This document shows, one piece after another, positions 23,271 through 31,667 of a stretch of DNA of 35,266 bases. The stretch is taken from NCBI GenBank assembly GCA_004195515.1, contig PSPR01000011.1:1-35266 (forward strand), given 5' to 3'. The position numbers and the translations under genes were made by a program. The DNA is from Methanobacteriota archaeon. GTDB taxonomy: Archaea > Thermoplasmatota > Poseidoniia > Poseidoniales > Poseidoniaceae. Position 1 is the stretch's first letter. Each line of letters starts with the position of its first letter. The notes under the pieces were generated by a model that saw nothing but the letters and a program-made list of their open reading frames with translations, had not been told where the DNA came from and did not search any database.

Positions 23271-24491
23271 TCAAGCGACGAGGCACAGGAGTAACATCGA
23301 ATCACCTGGTGTTTTTGCGACGAAACCAGACTTAGGGCCCCCACGCGCCGAAAGCATTCTGTCAAGTGTGCCTTGAAGCCGGGGTTGAAGGCTTGGGTTG
23401 AGTGAAACTCTCAAAGTCAATTTTCCAAAGCCATATTCCCTAGCTGCTTCAACCAATAGTGAAATCTTGTCTTCCGAGAGATCTGTATGGGCTAATTTTA
23501 CAATTTTACCAGTCGCTTGAACCAGTAAATTTTGGGCTTTCGAAGCGAATTCAAATTCTTCAGGATGGTGGATTTGAGGCCTTCGGCCTTCGGCCACGCT
23601 CCAAACAACCTCTTGGCCGGGTAAAACCTGTTCAAGCCATTCATCGGCCAAACCAGATTCGACCAAAGCAGCATCGAGAAGAGAAATCTGATCTCCTTTT
23701 CTAGGTGGGCGTCTTTTTGTCATAGGCAAAGACTTGCCCTGGCCTTCGACGATGATGGGTTTTGCCTTGATGTCAGGCGGGATTCTGATGAATCTTCGAG
23801 ATGCGGCGGGGTTTGATAATTGGCCGAGCCAAAGAGAAAGACGATCTATTCGGCCTCGGCCTCTACTCATCCAGACCCATGTTTTACCAATCTCTGGCCA
23901 AACATCTTCGACCATAGCCTCTACTCTATCTCTTTGCTCTTGATTTAATCGTGGCGATAAGTCCAATAAAATCGCTGGACCATGTTCACCTTCGGAAAGA
24001 TGAGGCGCCCATGCTTCAAATATTTCGGGTAGCTTTGGTGCCATTTCATCCAAGCCGTGGAGCCGGGAATTTCGGGGACGCGCCGGGTCAAGATGTAACA
24101 TTGCGATCGGTTTTGAACCGTCGCCAATTCTACCATCTCCTACCCTGATTATTGAATTTAGTAAACTGGAATCGAAGCCATGTCTAGAAACCCTGAGGAA
24201 ATTTGCTTGAGCCGCGCGCGCAGTTGGTTCGTCCAATTCTATGCCGAGGCCTTCTCGGCCCATCATGGCACAATAAGCAGCTAATTGAATCCCACTCCCA
24301 CAGGCTGGATCTAAAATCAAGCCCTTGGGCAATGAACATTTTCGCACCAATTTTGCTCGCTCAACCGCCACTTGCCAGGGTGTGGCCAAAGGCTTTGCAT
24401 CGGGAGCAAAGTGGAATTCCAATCCCTCTGGCGCGGTCGAATCTTTTTTGCTTGGAGCCGCTAAATCGGCATTACTAGGGTCTAAGTCCAT
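23271..24491 (-). CDS. Class I SAM-dependent methyltransferase with THUMP-like C-terminal domain
   Basis: A 406-residue predicted methyltransferase. Motif I is LILDPACGSGIQL (58-70), then the acidic GIELDEPTARAAQANF (83-98) and the motif MLHLDPARPRNS (131-142), which resembles the DPARR signature of THUMP-like methyltransferases. The C-terminal 90 residues (VWSVAEGRRPQIHHPEEFEF, then KLTLRVSLNPSLQ) match the position of the THUMP-like domain. That family is probably RNA- or protein-modifying; no substrate is established here. It lies 15 bp downstream of pyrE on the same strand and is likely co-transcribed with it. Confidence 0.78.
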   Translation of the reverse strand: MDLDPSNADLAAPSKKDSTAPEGLEFHFAPDAKPLATPWQVAVERAKLVRKCSLPKGLILDPACGSGIQLAAYCAMMGREGLGIELDEPTARAAQANFLRVSRHGFDSSLLNSIIRVGDGRIGDGSKPIAMLHLDPARPRNSRLHGLDEMAPKLPEIFEAWAPHLSEGEHGPAILLDLSPRLNQEQRDRVEAMVEDVWPEIGKTWVWMSRGRGRIDRLSLWLGQLSNPAASRRFIRIPPDIKAKPIIVEGQGKSLPMTKRRPPRKGDQISLLDAALVESGLADEWLEQVLPGQEVVWSVAEGRRPQIHHPEEFEFASKAQNLLVQATGKIVKLAHTDLSEDKISLLVEAAREYGFGKLTLRVSLNPSLQPRLQGTLDRMLSARGGPKSGFVAKTPGDSMLLLCLVA

Positions 24492-24506
24492 CGAGTTCGC
24501 ACTCCT

Positions 24507-25100
24507 TCAACCTGTGATGTCAGAGCGAACGAGGAGACTTTCGAATCGGATACCTGCCGCTTCAAAGGCTTCTTTTCCACCCTCTTCTCGATCTAAAATA
24601 CTGATAACTGCAACCACCTTACATGGGGTTTCTTGCTCGATTCTTTTCACCGCTTGAATCGCAGATCCACCGGTTGTTGTCACGTCTTCAAGAATCACCA
24701 CGTCGCCACCTCCAGCGATCGATGTTCCCTCGACTCCAGGGGGGTTGTTGGTCTTGCGACCGCCTCGACCTTTTGCCGATTTCCGTACCATGAAGCCTCG
24801 GCGCACCGATTGGTAATCGGTCGCTACGACCAAGGCTGCGAGAGGGACCGCTCCCAATTCGAGTCCTCCAACGAAATCGCAACCGATTTCGTCGATTCTT
24901 AAATTCATTAATTCGCCGACAATCCTTCCAGCGCCAGGGTGCATCATCACCGTTTTCATGTCGAAGAACCAGCGGCTATTTCGGCCGCTCGCTAAGGTAA
25001 AAGCATCATCTGAACCGCCGTCGAGGAAAGCCAAATCTTTGACCAATTCAACCAAATTTGCCCAACGAGCCTCATCGCGTAAGCCGTCTGCTACCGTCAT
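24507..25100 (-). CDS. pyrE: Orotate phosphoribosyltransferase
   Basis: A 197-residue type I phosphoribosyltransferase converting orotate and PRPP to orotidine 5'-phosphate in pyrimidine synthesis. It shows FTLASGRNSRWFFDMKTVMMHP (34-55), GGLELGAVPLA (78-88), the R-K-x-x-K pair in VRKSAKGRGGRK (105-116) and the PRPP loop VVILEDVTTTGGS (134-146). The frame is open for 140 codons upstream, across the divergent polymerase gene, but homology begins at MTVADGLRDE, so the ATG at 25100 is used. It starts back to back with the DP2 gene over a 98-bp spacer. Confidence 0.94.
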   Translation of the reverse strand: MTVADGLRDEARWANLVELVKDLAFLDGGSDDAFTLASGRNSRWFFDMKTVMMHPGAGRIVGELMNLRIDEIGCDFVGGLELGAVPLAALVVATDYQSVRRGFMVRKSAKGRGGRKTNNPPGVEGTSIAGGGDVVILEDVTTTGGSAIQAVKRIEQETPCKVVAVISILDREEGGKEAFEAAGIRFESLLVRSDITG

Positions 25101-25198
25101 AGACCAAGGGGGGTGCTGCTTACCGATGAACCTTTCACTTTCACCCGATGCTGTGAGAGTCCTTATGTGCCCCCGCCCAAAAGCATGGTAAGGTTGCC

Positions 25199-27196
25199 AT
25201 GACTGAAGCCGGGCCAAGAGATGTATTCGACCCATTGCTTGGGCTCGACATCCCCCGTCTAGAGGCTGAGATGGATGCTTATCATGACTGGTTGGACCAG
25301 CGTGCAGATGACGCATATCAAATCGCAACAAAAATGCGAAAACTAGGATTAGACCACACCAAAGAGGTTGAAATTCCTCGTGCATCGGATTTGGCTTCGA
25401 GGACTGAGAAATTACTAATTCACCATTTAGAAGGCGAGGAGGTCGCAGATGATATTCGCGCATTATTAGCCGAACACGACCGTGAAACCACTTCGATTCG
25501 GATGGGTCAATTGGTCGCAAAACGATTCAAGGACAAAGGACATGATTTGCAGAAGAGCATCGATGTCGGCCTTAGAGTTGGGTTAGCAATCCTTACCGAA
25601 GCGGTCCTTGTTGCCCCCTTAGAAGGCATCAGTGAAGTTCGGCTGCTCGCCAATGTCGACGGCTCACAATTTCTTTCGATTTATTTTGCCGGACCTATTC
25701 GCGCCGCCGGTGGAACCGCACAAGCCCTAGCGGTTCTCATCGCCGATATGATTCGGCGTGAACTCGGCGTCGATGCATATGTTCCAACCCAGCCAGAGGT
25801 TGAAAGGGTGAAAGAGGAATTCGGGCTATACCGGGGTAATTTGCAATATCGCCCCACTCCAGAGGAGATTGAATCCATCGTCAAGGCTTGCCCGATAATG
25901 ATCAACGGAGAGTCGACCGAAGCGATCGAATGTGCAGGTTATGGGCGGGTGCGAAATATAGACGAGCCCAGGATCAGGGGGGGGGTTCTCTTGGTCATCG
26001 GCGAAGGACTATGTCTCAAAGCTCCAAAGATCCAAAAACATACTGAGCGCCTTGAGGTCACAGGTTGGGAATTTATCTCAAAATTTGCAAATAAGGGCAA
26101 GGATGATGATTCTAAAAAGGGAACTGGGCCGATTTTCAAATCCAGGAAAGTTCCGCCAATTAAAAAATTCATGAAGGATATCATCGCCGGCAGACCGGTT
26201 TTTGGAGCGCCTTTGGAACCCGGTGGTTTCCGCCTCAGATACGGTCGTGCCCGCCCCTCCGGTCTGGCAGCAGGTTCGTGTAGTGCTGCGAGTATGGCAG
26301 CGATGGATGACTTCATCACAGTTGGCACCCAGATGAAGATTGAAAGACCAGGCAAGGCCTGTGCTATCACACCTTGCGATATCGCCGAAGGACCGTGGGT
26401 CTTGATGAGCGATGGCGAGTTTAAACGAATCGATGATGAAGCGCAGTTCCGAGCTGAAAAAGCGCGAATTTCAATGGTTTGGGATAATGGTGAATTGGTT
26501 TTGGGTTACGGGGAATTTATGGAGAATAACAAAAATCTCGTCCCGGCTGGATATGCTCAAGATTGGTGGGCTGCAGACTTGCTGGACGCACTCGATAGCG
26601 TGGGCGCGGTAAACGAGTTTTGTCAGTTGAGCGGTATTGCTCAAACAGAATTGCCCGAAGGGGTGCCTGGTGCTCCTGTTGGCCCATCGACAAACTTGGA
26701 TGAACGATTTCATATTCGAAGAAAGTGGCGAGATGTGCTTCATTTAACATATATCGATTGGACAGCAGCAAAAGGAATAGCTCTTCGATTTGGAACCTCA
26801 TTACCTTCGCCCCATAACCCATGGTGGTTGGATTTACCGATCGAGTGGGTTCCATCTCTGTTAAAGTTGATCGGTTCGGCTGAAATTAAAGACGGAAATT
26901 TGATTTTCAAAGATGCGGTTAAGGGCTGGAACGGTAAAAACATGGAAAACCTATTGCCCGAACAGGAAGATGATCTTGATATCGAAGCAATGCCTGGCCC
27001 AACCTTAGAACTCGAGCAGCCAATATTTGCAACTGAATTGGCTCATGTGTGGGTTTTGAGAATTCATGGAATCGCCAAAGGCTGTGCGTTGATGCTTGGT
27101 TTAGGCCATCATCATCAAGGAAATGATTTGTTCCTAACTCAAAGTTGGCAAGCCCTATTGGATGGGCTTGGTTTTTCGTACGATGGAGACCGATAG
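25199..27196 (+). CDS. polC: DNA polymerase D large subunit DP2, N-terminal part
   Basis: A 665-residue N-terminal part of DP2, the catalytic subunit of the archaeal replicative polymerase PolD. Conserved blocks: YFAGPIRAAGGTAQAL (about 162-177), YRPTPEEIE, GRPVFGAPLEPGGFRLRYGR followed by SGLAAGS (about 330-360), GTQMKIERPGKACAITPCD, and NLVPAGYAQDWW (about 445). DP2 is normally one chain of about 1100-1300 residues. Here the frame ends at TAG 27196, just after the LTQSWQALLDGLGF segment, and the rest continues in another frame from 27162. No conserved domain is missing between the parts. AAGG precedes the ATG. See the second part and the finding for interpretation. Confidence 0.9.
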   Translation: MTEAGPRDVFDPLLGLDIPRLEAEMDAYHDWLDQRADDAYQIATKMRKLGLDHTKEVEIPRASDLASRTEKLLIHHLEGEEVADDIRALLAEHDRETTSIRMGQLVAKRFKDKGHDLQKSIDVGLRVGLAILTEAVLVAPLEGISEVRLLANVDGSQFLSIYFAGPIRAAGGTAQALAVLIADMIRRELGVDAYVPTQPEVERVKEEFGLYRGNLQYRPTPEEIESIVKACPIMINGESTEAIECAGYGRVRNIDEPRIRGGVLLVIGEGLCLKAPKIQKHTERLEVTGWEFISKFANKGKDDDSKKGTGPIFKSRKVPPIKKFMKDIIAGRPVFGAPLEPGGFRLRYGRARPSGLAAGSCSAASMAAMDDFITVGTQMKIERPGKACAITPCDIAEGPWVLMSDGEFKRIDDEAQFRAEKARISMVWDNGELVLGYGEFMENNKNLVPAGYAQDWWAADLLDALDSVGAVNEFCQLSGIAQTELPEGVPGAPVGPSTNLDERFHIRRKWRDVLHLTYIDWTAAKGIALRFGTSLPSPHNPWWLDLPIEWVPSLLKLIGSAEIKDGNLIFKDAVKGWNGKNMENLLPEQEDDLDIEAMPGPTLELEQPIFATELAHVWVLRIHGIAKGCALMLGLGHHHQGNDLFLTQSWQALLDGLGFSYDGDR

Positions 27197-29207
27197 AATT
27201 AATTCTCTAAGGGTGGCTGCTGAAATAATAACTGAGGAAAATATTCGAAAAGACACACTAGAAAAAGAGCGGGCAACAGTAAGAATTGCTGCTGAAACCG
27301 CGGCCCGTCAGCGCGGCCTCGGTATTGCTGAAACCGATCAAATCGGCCGGGATGCTGCCGAGGAATTGCCAGACTCCGGGCCAAAAAACCCTCAAGAATA
27401 TCACCGAGTTTTGGTGCTCCAAGACGATCATTCAGTCGATGGAATCCTTTCGATTATCAGGCAATTATCCCGAATTAGGTGGGAACACAGCGCTCCGGTA
27501 AGAATCGGTTGCCGTATGGGGCGGCCGGAGAAATCAGCACCGCGTGAAAAACCAACCGTCCACTCCTTATTCCCAATCGCCTTAGAGGGTGGAAATCAAC
27601 GCCTGTTAGGCAATGCACTTCTCAAGAGTGATTTGAGAGTTCAGATGGGCGTCCGTTTCTGTATAAAATGCGAGCGTAAGTCTCCCATGCTCAGTTGCCA
27701 TCATCGAATCGTCGATGAGTTCGGAGAATCTAAAGCTGGAGTAAATTGCGGTGGAAGAACCGAATTACGAATTTCTTCGGGTAAAGAAAATTCGCGGAGG
27801 AGAGGCGAATTACAGACCATCAGATTGGACCACCTTCTCGAGGATGCTCTACTCAGAATTGGGGTTAATCGCTTGCCTAAGCAGGTGAAATGCGCCAAGA
27901 AGCTGCTCAGTAAAGACCAAACTCCAGAGCCGATAGAAAAGGGAATCCTTCGAGCGATGCGGGGATTACCGGTATTCAGGGATGGCACTATTAGATTCGA
28001 TATGAGCGATGTTCCAATCACTCATTTCACCCCAAAAGAAATCGATGTCGAATGGCAGAAACTGAAACATCTGGGCTATACTCATGATTGCTTTGGAAAT
28101 GAATTATCCAATAATGATCAAATGCTGGAAATTTTCCCTCAAGATTTCATCGTTGCTAGAAATGCCGGAGATTATTTCGTCAAAGCAGCGAAATTCATCG
28201 ATGATTTATTGGTGAAATTCTATGGCGGTGAACCCTATTACCTGGTGGAAAACCATGACGATTTGGTCGGCCACCTAATCTGCGCTCTTGCCCCACACAC
28301 CTCCGGGGGTGTGCTTTCGAGAATTATTGGTTGGTCCGATTCCTCCGGCGGTTATGCCCATCCTCTATTCCACGCCGCGAAACGGAGGAATTGTGATGGT
28401 GACGAAGATGCGATCATGTTATTGATGGATGGTCTGCTAAATTTTAGCCGGAAAATCCTCCCCGCCAACCGGGGAGGCCAGATGGATGCACCGCTGGTTT
28501 TGACCACTCGATTAAATCCGACCGAAGTCGATAAAGAAGCATTGAATGTCGACTCTGGCTGGCATTATGAAAGATGGTTTTACGAGGCTACACTCGACCA
28601 GCCACACCCAAAGGAATTGGCTGATAGAATGGATTTTGTCGAACGAAGACTCGGCTCGGTCGCCGCGGTGAGAGGACTTGGTTTCACCCATGCGACCACA
28701 AACCTGGCCGAAGGACCAGCCCTCTCGGCCTACAAGACCCTCGATACGATGATCGACAAAATGAACGGTCAATTATCACTCGGCCATCGCCTCAGAGCAG
28801 TAAATGTGAGAACCGTTGCTTCAAGTGTCATCAGATCTCACTTTTTACCTGATTTACGAGGAAATTTAGTTGCGTTCACCAGACAAAAAGTCCGGTGCTT
28901 AAAATGCACTCATTCGTACCGAAGAATGCCCTTAGCTGGCAGCTGCATCCAACCCAAAAAAGCAACCGGAAGCGGTATGTCTAGTTTTGGAGTCAAAAAA
29001 TCAGAAGGCGGATTGTGCGATGGCAATTTGGCATTGACGGTAACCGAAGGCGCGGTTAGAAAATACATCAAGGTTACAAAACACGTAATGGCAACCTATG
29101 GTGTTGATAATTATACTCGACAAAATGTAGAGTGGTTGGCCGGAAGCGTTGAAAGTTTATTCAATAATGACAAAGCAAAACAAATGTCTTTAGCTGACTT
29201 TTTATGA
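27162..29207 (+). CDS. polC: DNA polymerase D large subunit DP2, C-terminal part
   Basis: The remaining part of DP2, 681 residues from ATG 27162 or 674 from ATG 27183; neither has a clear ribosome site. A charged helical stretch comes first. Then come CRMGRPEKSA (about 117-126), a Zn-binding cluster (FCIKC...SCHH...NC), FHAAKRRNCDGDEDA with the catalytic Asp residues (about 402-416), NFSRKILPANRGGQMDAPLV, and a second Zn cluster (VRCLKC...GSC...LCDGN). The chain ends KQMSLADFL, whose Q-x-x-L-x-x-F-L is a PCNA-interacting (PIP) motif. It overlaps the first part by 35 bp in a +1 frame. It may be an independent subunit, or the fragment of a frameshifted gene. The stop abuts the convergent gene at 29208. 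Confidence 0.88.
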   Translation: MGLVFRTMETDRINSLRVAAEIITEENIRKDTLEKERATVRIAAETAARQRGLGIAETDQIGRDAAEELPDSGPKNPQEYHRVLVLQDDHSVDGILSIIRQLSRIRWEHSAPVRIGCRMGRPEKSAPREKPTVHSLFPIALEGGNQRLLGNALLKSDLRVQMGVRFCIKCERKSPMLSCHHRIVDEFGESKAGVNCGGRTELRISSGKENSRRRGELQTIRLDHLLEDALLRIGVNRLPKQVKCAKKLLSKDQTPEPIEKGILRAMRGLPVFRDGTIRFDMSDVPITHFTPKEIDVEWQKLKHLGYTHDCFGNELSNNDQMLEIFPQDFIVARNAGDYFVKAAKFIDDLLVKFYGGEPYYLVENHDDLVGHLICALAPHTSGGVLSRIIGWSDSSGGYAHPLFHAAKRRNCDGDEDAIMLLMDGLLNFSRKILPANRGGQMDAPLVLTTRLNPTEVDKEALNVDSGWHYERWFYEATLDQPHPKELADRMDFVERRLGSVAAVRGLGFTHATTNLAEGPALSAYKTLDTMIDKMNGQLSLGHRLRAVNVRTVASSVIRSHFLPDLRGNLVAFTRQKVRCLKCTHSYRRMPLAGSCIQPKKATGSGMSSFGVKKSEGGLCDGNLALTVTEGAVRKYIKVTKHVMATYGVDNYTRQNVEWLAGSVESLFNNDKAKQMSLADFL

Positions 29208-29780
29208 TTATTTAGGCCTGAGCGGCGTCTGCCAAATCCCTTCGTTTTGAACCGGTTCTAATTCTTGTGGAATCGATGATTTAGGTTGAGGGCGATTATC
29301 GACCTTTTCCTTGATTTTATGGCGTAAACCGGTTTCCAAATATGCGACTACCAATGTTCCTATCGAGAATAAAAATATCCCCTCCCACATAACATTGCCG
29401 AGTGGTTTTGTATAGAGGGTAACCTCGCTATCAATACCAGAATCAACCGTTGTTTGAAAATCCAAATCACCTGACTTTCCAGTTGAAGAGAATGTTTTAC
29501 ATCCATCATCTGTTGTACCCTGATCTTCAAACAGAACTGTACTACCTTGCTTGATCACCAAACTATAATTCAAAAGTACACCATTGGAAGATTTGAAACA
29601 ATATTCGATTTTATAATCGATTTCATCGCTAAAAAAGGGGTCTAATTCGGCGGCTCGATTTTCAGCAAAATCTGCACCGGGGCGATTGATCTCTTGGGGG
29701 ACCATTTTTCCACTAAGAAAAATCCACCCAGTATTTACGATTAGTAAAGCGATGACCCACATCAATTGGTTTTTTTTCAA
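29208..29780 (-). CDS. Small membrane protein with exported domain, unknown function
   Basis: A 190-residue protein of no recognised family. The start is taken as TTG 29780 because GGAGGT lies exactly six bases before it, inside the end of mptE. That yields MKKNQLMWVIALLIVNTG, a lysine-led membrane helix. An in-frame GTG at 29825 is longer but has no such support. The middle (about 30-130) is a likely exported beta-rich domain with two Cys (YCFKSS and DGCKTF), and a second TM lies at about 134-153. The C-terminal 40 residues are polar and Pro-rich, and cytoplasmic. It is two bases from the mptE stop and probably co-transcribed. Confidence 0.7.
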   Translation of the reverse strand: MKKNQLMWVIALLIVNTGWIFLSGKMVPQEINRPGADFAENRAAELDPFFSDEIDYKIEYCFKSSNGVLLNYSLVIKQGSTVLFEDQGTTDDGCKTFSSTGKSGDLDFQTTVDSGIDSEVTLYTKPLGNVMWEGIFLFSIGTLVVAYLETGLRHKIKEKVDNRPQPKSSIPQELEPVQNEGIWQTPLRPK

Positions 29781-29782
29781 AA

Positions 29783-30409
29783 TCAGACCTCCAAACCAAG
29801 TATCGATAATACTCGCTCCATCCACTGCAATTTGATAATTTTGCCTTCAGGATTGGTATTGCCCGACCATTGTCCGACCTTTTTTGTATCGAAACCAACC
29901 AATTCAACCTCTTTTGCCCCCAAAGCAAACGCGATGCACACCGCCCTATCGCCATCGGTGAAGCCGCCTGGGTTGAACATGTTTTCAATTTCCAAAGGAG
30001 TTTGATGGGTCAAAATAATCGGGTGGTCGGATGGCCAGCGTCTCAAAGCAGCGCCCCAATTGGCTTGATTATCTCCATGGGCGTGGAGGCAAATCGGAAT
30101 CTTGGCCTCTATTGCACGATCTAAATATGGTTCACCATCGGCATCGCTGACCACCAATATGACACGAGATAAATCGGCGCACGCACCGAGTGCGCCGTCG
30201 GCTGCAATTATTGGATTTGAGCTGATAACGCCTGCATCAGCGGCCGCACCTACTACGGTTACCATGCCAGATAATTTCATTTCAAAACGCGGATTTTCAC
30301 AGGCTTGAGAAAGGTTGTGTGCACTTTCTAAATCATCCTCAAGCGGCCATGAAAATGCAGTCCTAATCTCATCTTGAATAGCGACCAGTGCCAAATTGAC
30401 TGGTTGCAT
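29783..30409 (-). CDS. mptE: 6-hydroxymethyl-7,8-dihydropterin pyrophosphokinase, MptE type
   Basis: A 208-residue archaeal MptE-like enzyme, activating hydroxymethyl-dihydropterin with ATP for methanopterin or folate synthesis. Signature elements: AADGALGA (69-76), VVSDADGEP (86-94), the metal-binding HAHGDN (109-114), THQTPLEIENMFNPGGFTDGDR (134-155), and a closing KIIKLQWMERVLSILG. It is distinct from bacterial FolK. The gene is divergent from priL with 70 bp between, and its 3' end holds the ribosome site of the next gene. Confidence 0.88.
   Translation of the reverse strand: MQPVNLALVAIQDEIRTAFSWPLEDDLESAHNLSQACENPRFEMKLSGMVTVVGAAADAGVISSNPIIAADGALGACADLSRVILVVSDADGEPYLDRAIEAKIPICLHAHGDNQANWGAALRRWPSDHPIILTHQTPLEIENMFNPGGFTDGDRAVCIAFALGAKEVELVGFDTKKVGQWSGNTNPEGKIIKLQWMERVLSILGLEV
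29787..29792 (-). promoter_or_regulatory. Ribosome-binding site GGAGGT deciding the start at 29780
   Basis: A full GGAGGT, read on the minus strand, overlaps the last codons of mptE and stands six bases from the TTG at 29780. This spacing is typical and favours the TTG over upstream GTG and downstream ATG candidates. Confidence 0.7.
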
Positions 30410-30479
30410 ATTGATGCGCGAGCCCTAACTCCCACATCAAACAGAGGGTTCAAGAGCCACCGCCCGAGGTTGAGCAAAA

Positions 30480-31652
30480 GTGCCAATACCTCTGACCATC
30501 CCCGATATCGCCGACGAGGTGACACTAGCTAGATATCCGTTCTTGCCCAATGCAAGTTCATGGATCGCTACGATGGCAGGAACTCACGGAATCGACCTCG
30601 ATGAATTATTGGAAGGTTCGATGATGGAACTGGCACGCATCCGTGCCCGTGGTAGGTTGGTCGATTCTGTCGATGTAAAAGGCGGGGTCGAAGTAGCGGC
30701 CGTAGGAGATATTCATACCCAAGAAGGTCGGTTGCTCGAGGCTTTTTCATTCTATTATGCACGTTTGGTCGTCACCGCGAGCGAAGATGAGCGATTGATT
30801 GCACGTTGGGCTCAAGCCGAGGCTGAACGGGCTCAAAAAATTCTAGTAAAAGATACTGCAAATCTTCCACTCATCGCTTCGACATATCTGAGTCAAATCG
30901 AAAAGGATTCAAACGGGGTTTGGAGGATGGGTTTAGCCGACTTTATCGAATTGTGCACAGGCATTACCGGCTCGCGTTGGCGCCTTCCAAATTGTGATGT
31001 TAAAGACGGATGGGTGATTTTACACCAAGAAGACGAGTATAGTTCCAATGGCAAGTTAGCTCGATTATTACGGGAACGACTCAAGGGTGAAATCATGGCT
31101 CAAGCGATGAGCAAAATCGAAAGTATGGATGAATCGCTTGCGATTCGTCTATCCGAGCCCGTGGGAATGATTCGAGGGTTGGTCGCTTCAAAAACCGCTC
31201 AAACAATCGCATTAATCGGAGCGGGTGAGGAGGATTGGCCCCCTTGTATGAAAAAAGCGATCGGTGAAATCGCACAAGGTGTAAACGTCAATCATTTCGG
31301 CAGGGTATTTCTCGCTTCGATGTCGAGAACCCTCGGTTTACCACAAGAAACGACTGTAGACTTTTTTAGAAGCGCTCCCGATTTTAACGAAGGGACGACA
31401 AAATACCAAGTGGGTCATCTCTATGATAGAGAATATACGCCATCAGGCTGTGCAAAATTAAAAATCAATCACAATTGTGCGGTTCAATCGGGCGATGATA
31501 GCCTTTGTGATCAACCTTGGATGGACCACCCACTCAAATATACCCGGGCAAAACAAAGGCGCCGGGGCCGCCAAAATCCTAGCACAATAATCGAAGAGAC
31601 TGACAAAACAGGCGATGATTCATCAAGTGGTAGTGTGTCAGATGAATCCTAA
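30480..31652 (+). CDS. priL: DNA primase large subunit PriL
   Basis: A 390-residue large (regulatory, Fe-S) subunit of archaeal/eukaryotic-type primase, which with PriS makes primers for replication. The N-terminal domain starts PLTIPDIADEVTLARYPFLPNA. The four cluster Cys are at about C256 (DWPPCMKKAI), C324 (PSGCAKLK), C333 (NHNCAVQ) and C343 (SLCDQPWMDHPLKYTR), which matches the C-terminal [4Fe-4S] domain. Start is GTG, with GAGGTTGA upstream. A basic then acidic low-complexity tail (RRRGRQNPST, DDSSSGSVSDES) extends the usual length. PriS is not in the window. It is followed by the DUF373 gene after 15 bp. Confidence 0.92.
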   Translation: MPIPLTIPDIADEVTLARYPFLPNASSWIATMAGTHGIDLDELLEGSMMELARIRARGRLVDSVDVKGGVEVAAVGDIHTQEGRLLEAFSFYYARLVVTASEDERLIARWAQAEAERAQKILVKDTANLPLIASTYLSQIEKDSNGVWRMGLADFIELCTGITGSRWRLPNCDVKDGWVILHQEDEYSSNGKLARLLRERLKGEIMAQAMSKIESMDESLAIRLSEPVGMIRGLVASKTAQTIALIGAGEEDWPPCMKKAIGEIAQGVNVNHFGRVFLASMSRTLGLPQETTVDFFRSAPDFNEGTTKYQVGHLYDREYTPSGCAKLKINHNCAVQSGDDSLCDQPWMDHPLKYTRAKQRRRGRQNPSTIIEETDKTGDDSSSGSVSDES

Positions 31653-31667
31653 CGGAGGGCTGTTGCA

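Noticed and set aside
25101-25520. 140-codon upstream extension of pyrE
   Set aside because: It runs over the divergent DP2 gene and its spacer, shows no homology, and the family N terminus begins at the ATG 25100.
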